Below the pieces are notes generated by a model. That model was not told the origin of the DNA. It did not search any database and saw nothing but the letters and a program-made list of their open reading frames with translations. From UBA4416 sp031539425 (GTDB taxonomy: Bacteria > Bacteroidota > Bacteroidia > B-17B0 > Aurantibacillaceae): a stretch of 41,686 nucleotides of DNA. Below, in pieces: positions 36,728 to 41,686 of the stretch. A program made the translations under genes and the position numbers. Every line of letters starts with the position of its first letter. Within the stretch, counting starts at the first letter, position 1. The stretch lies in assembly GCA_031539425.1 (NCBI GenBank), contig JAVKLI010000006.1:1-41686 (forward strand), written 5' to 3'.

Positions 36728-39025
36728 TTATTTTATAAAATAAATAACCACTTTTCTATCTAATTTTATTTGGGCTTCAGTTTTTTTCTCATCTGCATTG
36801 GCTTGCGTTTCTCCTAATGCTAATATTTTTAACATTCTTGTTTCTGGCATCTTTTCTGTTAAAAACCAATTTCTAACAGCTTCTGCGCGGTTTAACGAAA
36901 GCTCTGTATTGTATTTATCAGACCCTTTAGAGTCTGTTTTGCCATGAATGGCAAGTTGTAACTTTTTATTTTTATTTAAAATATTAATACATATACGCAT
37001 AGCTTTTACAGCTTCCGAATCAATTTTTGCTGAATTAAATTCAAAATATATATTTACAGAGTCTGCAACTTTTCCTTGATCTACAAGTGATTTTGCAGTT
37101 ACAGTTGATGTTTTAGCAGTATTAGTAGCGGTTGCAGCAGTTGTAGTTGTTTTAGTTATAGTAGAAGATTTTACAGAAGCTGGAGTTAAAGTTTGGGTTT
37201 TAGGTGCTACAGTTTTTGTAGGGGCAGCAACTATTGGCGCTTTGGGAGTCAATGTGTTATCAGATCCCGCAAAAACAGACGCATTTAAAATAGGCTTAGG
37301 ATTTTCAAAATTAATAATAGTTCCAGTGCATATTGCATACGGTTGAACGCAAGTATCGCAATACATAAGTGCATTTAACTTAATATTATTTTTACCATAG
37401 CCCTGAATGTTTACCTTAAATGTATCTAAAAATGAGATATTGGTATGGGTATTAAAATTCCAGCTAACATAGGCTTTAGTATTTTTTATAAAAGCATCTT
37501 TTGTATACTTTAATTCAATAAATTTATTTACTGTATCTAACTTTGCGTGTAATGTTAGGTGAGGGTTAAATAGGCTAGGTTGTTTATTATTTTCACAATT
37601 TCGTAATATAGCTTCGGTATGTATAACTTTGTATATGTCTAAATCTCCAATTCCGCCTGGCCTGTTAGACGCAAAATATTGTGAAGCAAACAGATTAGAT
37701 TCTGAGTAGCACATATCAACCGCTGTACTATTTATTGGTAAGCCTAAGTTTTCTGGCGTAGTATATTGATTATCTGCACTAATTTTTGATTTAAAAATAT
37801 CATAATCTCCATAGCCATTATCTCTACCATTGGATGAGAAGTATAAGGTTTTTTTATCGGGAGATAAATTAGGGGTATCTTCATCTAACATCGTATTAAT
37901 ATTATTACCAAGGTTTTCTGGTAATCCCCACTTTTCATTACTTTGTTTGGTAGATTTATATAAATCAGTACCCCCAAAAGTATTGTCATCATAACCTTCT
38001 ATAGCCAAATACAATTCATTAAAATTAGCACCATAACAAGCACTTTTTATGTAAATAGATTTCTTTTTTTTGTTTGATAAAGATTCAAACATTTCATCTT
38101 TTAATATAATCCAAGTAGTATTATTTCTTAATTCAAACAATTGAGTGTTTGAAAACACCAATATTTTTTCCATGTGTGTAGTTTCAGACATATCATAATA
38201 AAATAAGGTTTGATGTGCACGGTCCGACACTTCTTTAGATTTAATATCATACGTTTGAAAATGGCTTGCTATATATGGGTTTTGGTTATAATCATATATT
38301 TCGTTGTAGAGTCTAAAAACATGATTGGCAGGGTTATATAATGTATCATGAGTTTTAATCATATCTGCTTTATAGCATCTAGATAGGTTTAAAGACTGGT
38401 TGCTTTCTACTATATTATTTTCAAAGGGCCTTTTAGATGATAGAATTAATGCGGTATCTGATGCAAAAAAAGGCGCATAATCTGCCTTTGTAGAGTTAAC
38501 AGAAGAGCCTAAATTAGCTACATAATATTTGGTAATAGGTGTTATTTTGTTATTTGTTAATGCGTATTCGCAATTGGCTAATCTAACATTAATTTCATTT
38601 TGCATATTTTGATAGTATACAAAATTATCAATGTTTGCTAATGCTTTAGAGTAATGCTCTTTGGCTAAATCTAATTTATTAAAGTAATGATAGGTTTTGG
38701 CAATGCAAAAATCTAAATCAGGGTTAAAGGTTCCTTTTTTAACTTTTGTAAGGGCTTTTTGCAGTGTAGTTAAGCCTTTTACATAATTGTACTCGTTTTC
38801 TACTAAATTAAATCCTTTTATAAAATCTCCTTTTAAATCTTCGGGTTTAAATTCATATAATAAATTATTATAACTATGCTTAATAGTATTGTTTCCGTGT
38901 ATGGCGTAGGCTTTTTCTTTGCGAGAATTGCTAGGTGGTTGATAAGGTTGTTGTGCTTTTGATATATTTAGGTTTAAAAAAAATCCATAAAATAATATTA
39001 CAGAAAAATAAAATTTATTCATCAT
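36728..39025 (-). CDS. PorE-like OmpA-family protein with TPR, PD40 and peptidoglycan-binding domains
   Basis: This periplasmic protein has about 765 aa and a signal peptide (MMNKFYFSVILFYGFFLNLNISKA). TPR-like helices lie near residues 60-140. PD40 beta-propeller units include APFFASDTALILSSKRPF and DEDTPNLSPDKKTLYFSSNGRDNGYGDYDIFK, the latter repeated as FASNRPGGIGDLDIYKV. A Thr/Ala-rich linker follows (about 600-650), then a C-terminal OmpA domain (SVNIYFEFNSAKID ... GKTDSKGSDKYNTELSLNRAEAV) that binds peptidoglycan. This order matches PorE, which anchors the T9SS to the cell wall, but similar proteins with other roles exist. The frame is open up to 39076; the signal peptide favours 39025 or 39022. 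Confidence 0.78.
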   Translation of the reverse strand: MMNKFYFSVILFYGFFLNLNISKAQQPYQPPSNSRKEKAYAIHGNNTIKHSYNNLLYEFKPEDLKGDFIKGFNLVENEYNYVKGLTTLQKALTKVKKGTFNPDLDFCIAKTYHYFNKLDLAKEHYSKALANIDNFVYYQNMQNEINVRLANCEYALTNNKITPITKYYVANLGSSVNSTKADYAPFFASDTALILSSKRPFENNIVESNQSLNLSRCYKADMIKTHDTLYNPANHVFRLYNEIYDYNQNPYIASHFQTYDIKSKEVSDRAHQTLFYYDMSETTHMEKILVFSNTQLFELRNNTTWIILKDEMFESLSNKKKKSIYIKSACYGANFNELYLAIEGYDDNTFGGTDLYKSTKQSNEKWGLPENLGNNINTMLDEDTPNLSPDKKTLYFSSNGRDNGYGDYDIFKSKISADNQYTTPENLGLPINSTAVDMCYSESNLFASQYFASNRPGGIGDLDIYKVIHTEAILRNCENNKQPSLFNPHLTLHAKLDTVNKFIELKYTKDAFIKNTKAYVSWNFNTHTNISFLDTFKVNIQGYGKNNIKLNALMYCDTCVQPYAICTGTIINFENPKPILNASVFAGSDNTLTPKAPIVAAPTKTVAPKTQTLTPASVKSSTITKTTTTAATATNTAKTSTVTAKSLVDQGKVADSVNIYFEFNSAKIDSEAVKAMRICINILNKNKKLQLAIHGKTDSKGSDKYNTELSLNRAEAVRNWFLTEKMPETRMLKILALGETQANADEKKTEAQIKLDRKVVIYFIK

Positions 39026-39125
39026 AAAAAAAATTGTACTACAAAATACATATTTTTTTAAATGTAAATACTTCAAATTACTTATTAAATGCTAACAAGT
39101 TAAAAAAATAAAATTGAACCGCGAA

Positions 39126-39644
39126 TTAGTGATGGTGGCCACCTGGTCCATGCACGTGACCGTGGCCAATCTCTTCTTTAGAAGCCTCTCTTACATCTTC
39201 AATAAGTCCTTTAAAATGGAGAGTGTGATTGGCAAGCGGATGATTAAAATCCATGGTTACAAACTCTTCAGATATTTTTTTAACCAATCCTATTACTTCT
39301 CTGCCATCGGCATCATTCATGGCAAGCTCATGGTTTACTTTTATTTTATTTTCATCAAATACGCCATCTACTAAAAAGGTATTTTTTGGTATATTAATGA
39401 TTAAGTCACCATCCGTAAGCCCATAGGCGTTTTGTGCCTCAATAATAAAATTAAATCCGTCGCCTTTTTTTTTGGTTAATAAATTATTTTCAAATTCGGG
39501 TATGGTTTGTTGTGAGCCTACTAAAAATACAAATGGCTGTGCAGCACTTGTTTGTTCAATAAATCTAGGAGCCTCATTAGGTAAATTAGCATTTAATTCG
39601 TAGCTAAGGCTAACTACTTTATTTTTAGATACTGTTAGTGACAT
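39126..39644 (-). CDS. slyD: SlyD-like FKBP-type peptidyl-prolyl isomerase
   Basis: A cytoplasmic prolyl isomerase and chaperone of 172 aa. The FKBP part shows VSLSYELNA, FVFLVGSQQTIPEFENNL, the insert-in-flap domain (GDGFNFIIEAQNAYGLTDGDLIINIPKN) and DFNHPLANHTLHFKG. The C-terminal His-rich tail GHGHVHGPGGHHH is typical of SlyD and binds nickel or other metals. It sits 39 bases downstream of the ALDH gene, and a heptamer tandem repeat fills the space just before its start codon. Confidence 0.93.
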   Translation of the reverse strand: MSLTVSKNKVVSLSYELNANLPNEAPRFIEQTSAAQPFVFLVGSQQTIPEFENNLLTKKKGDGFNFIIEAQNAYGLTDGDLIINIPKNTFLVDGVFDENKIKVNHELAMNDADGREVIGLVKKISEEFVTMDFNHPLANHTLHFKGLIEDVREASKEEIGHGHVHGPGGHHH

Positions 39645-39650
39645 AATATA

Positions 39651-39680
39651 TAGGTGTTAGGTGTTAGGTGTTAGGTGTTA
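39651..39680. repeat. heptanucleotide tandem repeat (TAGGTGT) x 4.3
   Basis: Four perfect copies of TAGGTGT plus TA, reading ACACCTA on the coding strand of slyD. They lie 7 to 36 bases upstream of the slyD start codon, in its 5' untranslated region or ribosome-binding area. Copy number changes by slippage would alter the spacing. Confidence 0.9.
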
Positions 39681-39683
39681 AAA

Positions 39684-41210
39684 TTAAAAATCAAATTTGA
39701 TGCCTTGTGCTAAGGTAAGTTTGGTGCCATAGTTAATGGTATTTGTTTGACGGCGCATGTAGGCTTTCCAGCAATCTGAGCCGCTTTCTCTACCTCCGCC
39801 AGTTTCTTTTTCACCTCCAAAAGCCCCGCCAATTTCAGCCCCGCTTGTTCCTATGTTTACATTAGCTATACCGCAATCGCTACCAGCTGCAGATAAAAAC
39901 ATTTCGGCTTCTTGCATGTTGAGTGTCATTATAGATGATGACAAGCCTTGTGGCACATCGTTTTGTATAGAAATGGCTTCTTCTAGTGTATTATATTTTA
40001 TTAAATATAAAATTGGCGCAAACGTTTCGTGTTGTACAATTTTATAATTATTGTTTACCTCAATTATACAAGGTTTTACATAACAGCCGCTTTCATAGTC
40101 TTTACCTTCTAATACGCCACCTTCTATTACTATTTTGCCGCCTTCGTTTTTGCAGGCATCAATAGCTTTTAAATAATCTGCAACGGCTAACTTATCTATT
40201 AAAGGCCCTACATGGTTTGTTTCAAGCAGTGGGTTTCCAATTTTAAGTTGTTTGTAAGCTAATATTAGTATTGTTTTTACATCTTCAAAGATAGATTGAT
40301 GTACGATAAGCCTACGTGTAGTGGTACAACGCTGGCCTGCAGTGCCTACAGCGGCAAATACAATGCCAGGTAAGCAGGCTTTTAAGTCGGCATTTTGGGT
40401 AACAATTACAGCATTATTGCCTCCAAGTTCTAGGATAGATTTGCCAAAACGGGCAGCTACTTTTTCGCCAACAATTTTGCCAACTCGTGTGCTTCCTGTA
40501 GCTGATACTAAAGGAATTCTTTTATCATCTAACATTTTTTCACCTACGCTGCTAGATGATACCATTAAGCAAGAAATACCTTCTGGCAGTTGGTTTTCTT
40601 GAGCTACTTCGTTCCAAATATGTTGACATGCTACTGCGCATAAAGGCGTTTTGCTTGATGGTTTCCAAACACAAACATCGCCACATATCCAAGCCAAGGC
40701 TGTATTCCAACACCACACAGCCACCGGAAAATTAAAAGCAGATATTATACCTACCACTCCCATTGGGTGCCATTGCTCGTACATTCTGTGAAATTCTCTT
40801 TCAGAATGCATAGTAAGCCCATGTAATTGACGGGATAGGCCTACTGCAAAATCGCAAATATCAATCATCTCTTGTACTTCGCCTAACCCTTCTTGTAAAG
40901 ATTTACCCATTTCATAAGACACCAAAGCGCCTAAGGCTTGTTTTTTATCTCTTAGCTTATTACCAAATTGACGAACAATTTCCCCACGTTTAGGTGCTGG
41001 CACCATGCGCCAGTATAAAAAGGCTTTTTCGGCACTTTGCATAATGGTATTATAATCGGTATCACTTGCTGTGGTTACGGTACCTATTAATGTGCCATCA
41101 ACGGGACTATATGACTCTAACGGTTTGCCATTAGCAAAAAAACTATAACCTGTAGAGCAGCCTAAATTAGTGCTTTTTATTCCGAGTGAATTTAAAATAT
41201 CTTTCATCAT
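39684..41210 (-). CDS. aldehyde dehydrogenase, ALDH7 (aminoadipic semialdehyde dehydrogenase) type
   Basis: This NAD-dependent dehydrogenase of 508 aa probably oxidises alpha-aminoadipic semialdehyde (piperideine-6-carboxylate) in lysine degradation. The ALDH7 signature is strong: LHGLTMHSEREFHRMYEQWHPMG, ISAFNFPVAVWCWNTALAW and KPSSKTPLCA. It also has the catalytic Glu in LELGGNNAVIV and the nucleophilic Cys in GTAGQRCTTTRRL. The C-terminal GAEIGGAFGGEKETGGGRESGSDCWKAYMRRQ is also typical. It is the first gene of a pair with slyD. The third cassette's B-gene remnant lies 170 bases upstream of its start, on the other strand. Confidence 0.92.
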   Translation of the reverse strand: MMKDILNSLGIKSTNLGCSTGYSFFANGKPLESYSPVDGTLIGTVTTASDTDYNTIMQSAEKAFLYWRMVPAPKRGEIVRQFGNKLRDKKQALGALVSYEMGKSLQEGLGEVQEMIDICDFAVGLSRQLHGLTMHSEREFHRMYEQWHPMGVVGIISAFNFPVAVWCWNTALAWICGDVCVWKPSSKTPLCAVACQHIWNEVAQENQLPEGISCLMVSSSSVGEKMLDDKRIPLVSATGSTRVGKIVGEKVAARFGKSILELGGNNAVIVTQNADLKACLPGIVFAAVGTAGQRCTTTRRLIVHQSIFEDVKTILILAYKQLKIGNPLLETNHVGPLIDKLAVADYLKAIDACKNEGGKIVIEGGVLEGKDYESGCYVKPCIIEVNNNYKIVQHETFAPILYLIKYNTLEEAISIQNDVPQGLSSSIMTLNMQEAEMFLSAAGSDCGIANVNIGTSGAEIGGAFGGEKETGGGRESGSDCWKAYMRRQTNTINYGTKLTLAQGIKFDF

Positions 41211-41379
41211 GTTTATAAAATAAGGTTGTGAATATACTATTTAATGTTACTTACTCACCTAATTATATCTTTAAAATAATGTGGTAATAATGATTTTAAT
41301 AACAGCATATTTGCGCTAAATAATTTATTTACTTTAACGCATCAACAATATAAACAATACTTAATTAGGTTTACTAGTT
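41211..41379. other. gap upstream of the ALDH gene
   Basis: I see no gene here. It probably carries the ALDH promoter on the minus strand; no full -7 box was found. Confidence 0.35.
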
Positions 41380-41411
41380 AAAGCGGTAAGCTGGTTAAAG
41401 CGTAAAATAAA

Positions 41412-41443
41412 TTGCTTTTACATTATTTTTTTTACTATATTCG
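41412..41443 (+). promoter_or_regulatory. predicted promoter of cassette 3
   Basis: TTG (41412-41414) and TATATTCG (41436-41443) are 21 bases apart because the spacer has eight T instead of seven. The other copies have a 20-base spacer. Confidence 0.55.
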
Positions 41444-41490
41444 TTAAACTGTTCTAATCCATTTTAACATTTTAACCAGTTAAATTAAAA

Positions 41491-41535
41491 ATGAAAATAC
41501 TCAAAAACCTTAATTACGTAGAGAGAGAGCACTAA
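41491..41535 (+). CDS. leader peptide with (Glu-Arg)n repeat, cassette 3
   Basis: The 14-codon ORF reads MKILKNLNYV, Glu-Arg-Glu, His, TAA, with (AG)5 at 41520-41529. The frame relation of the AG tract is the same as in the other two copies. Its role is inferred. Confidence 0.45.
   Translation: MKILKNLNYVEREH
41520..41529 (+). repeat. (AG)5 microsatellite
   Basis: The shortest of the three tracts at this position of the cassette leader (20, 8 and 5 units). Confidence 0.85.
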
Positions 41536-41657
41536 ATGTTGTTCTAATAAACGAGGACCTTAGTTGGTTGTTTTTATAAACAAGTGTTTTTAATTAAACA
41601 CAAAAACTGAACTATAATAAAAACAATTAACTAACAAACTTTAAAATTAAAACAACC

Positions 41658-41686
41658 ATGAAAAAAATATGTATAACCCTAGTAGC
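41658..41686 (+). CDS. A3: start of a third cassette lipoprotein (partial)
   Basis: The first nine codons encode MKKICITLV, identical to A1 and A2, and the window then ends. The rest is expected to continue as a lipoprotein with the same N-terminal 80 residues and its own body. Confidence 0.85.

Larger units (their letters stand above)
41380..41686 (+). repeat. cassette repeat, copy 4 (tail of sorting domain, promoter, leader, A-gene start)
   Basis: The first 19 bases (AAAGCGGTAAGCTGGTTAA) are the last codons of a B gene (SGKLVK), with two changes before the stop, and no B body lies upstream. The block then runs as in copies 1 and 2 through promoter, leader and the first bases of an A gene up to the window end. 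It is the left end of another cassette, 26 kb away from copy 3. Confidence 0.88.

Overview
The window is low-GC DNA from a member of the Bacteroidota. The evidence is a set of type IX secretion system (T9SS) parts (PorD-like, Plug-like and PorE-like proteins), two secreted proteins ending in a T9SS type A sorting domain, lipoproteins with a C-K-K start after the lipobox, promoters of the TTG / TAnnTTTG type and the lack of Shine-Dalgarno sites. The family below phylum cannot be fixed from what I see.

Layout. 1-3626: a lytic transglycosylase, radA behind a duplicated promoter-like repeat, and a pabA/trpG amidotransferase. 3777-9251: a giant TamB-like protein divergent from tsaD. 9252-15210: an accessory island with two lipoprotein plus T9SS-substrate gene pairs, called A1-B1 and A2-B2 here, embedded in long near-identical repeats. 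15211-16457: an IS remnant, an orphan secreted protein and a long perfect hairpin. 16458-25318: glmM-type mutase, thiolase, glycosyltransferase, MBL-fold hydrolase, a small membrane protein and the nrdBA ribonucleotide reductase genes. 25719-35253: a long co-directional run of CBS protein, nadK, methyltransferase, coaBC, porD, carB, acyltransferase and a PagL-like deacylase. 35407-39025: PorE-like and Plug proteins. 39126-41210: SlyD-like isomerase and an ALDH7-type dehydrogenase. 41380-41686: the start of a third A-type cassette, cut by the window end.

The part most likely to be new is the A/B cassette family. Each cassette has the same promoter, a leader of about 240 nt and the same first 81 residues of a lipoprotein. 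Then follows a strongly diverged body, a hairpin, and a second gene with a diverged body but a nearly identical last 101 residues (the T9SS sorting domain). The end of B runs straight into the next promoter, so constant ends flank variable middles. The leader holds a short ORF, MKILKNLNYV followed by Glu-Arg repeats, His and stop, encoded by an (AG)n microsatellite with n = 20, 8 and 5 in the three complete copies. All three values keep the same reading frame and stop. This looks like a slippage-prone, translation-coupled leader controlling a recombining surface or secreted protein family. The sequence shows the architecture; the function is inference.

The other regions are mostly housekeeping. 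Points of interest there are a CarB without the C-terminal regulatory domain, a GT2 glycosyltransferase with an apparent Rossmann-like tail, a heptamer repeat directly upstream of the slyD start, and direct and inverted repeats upstream of nrdB.
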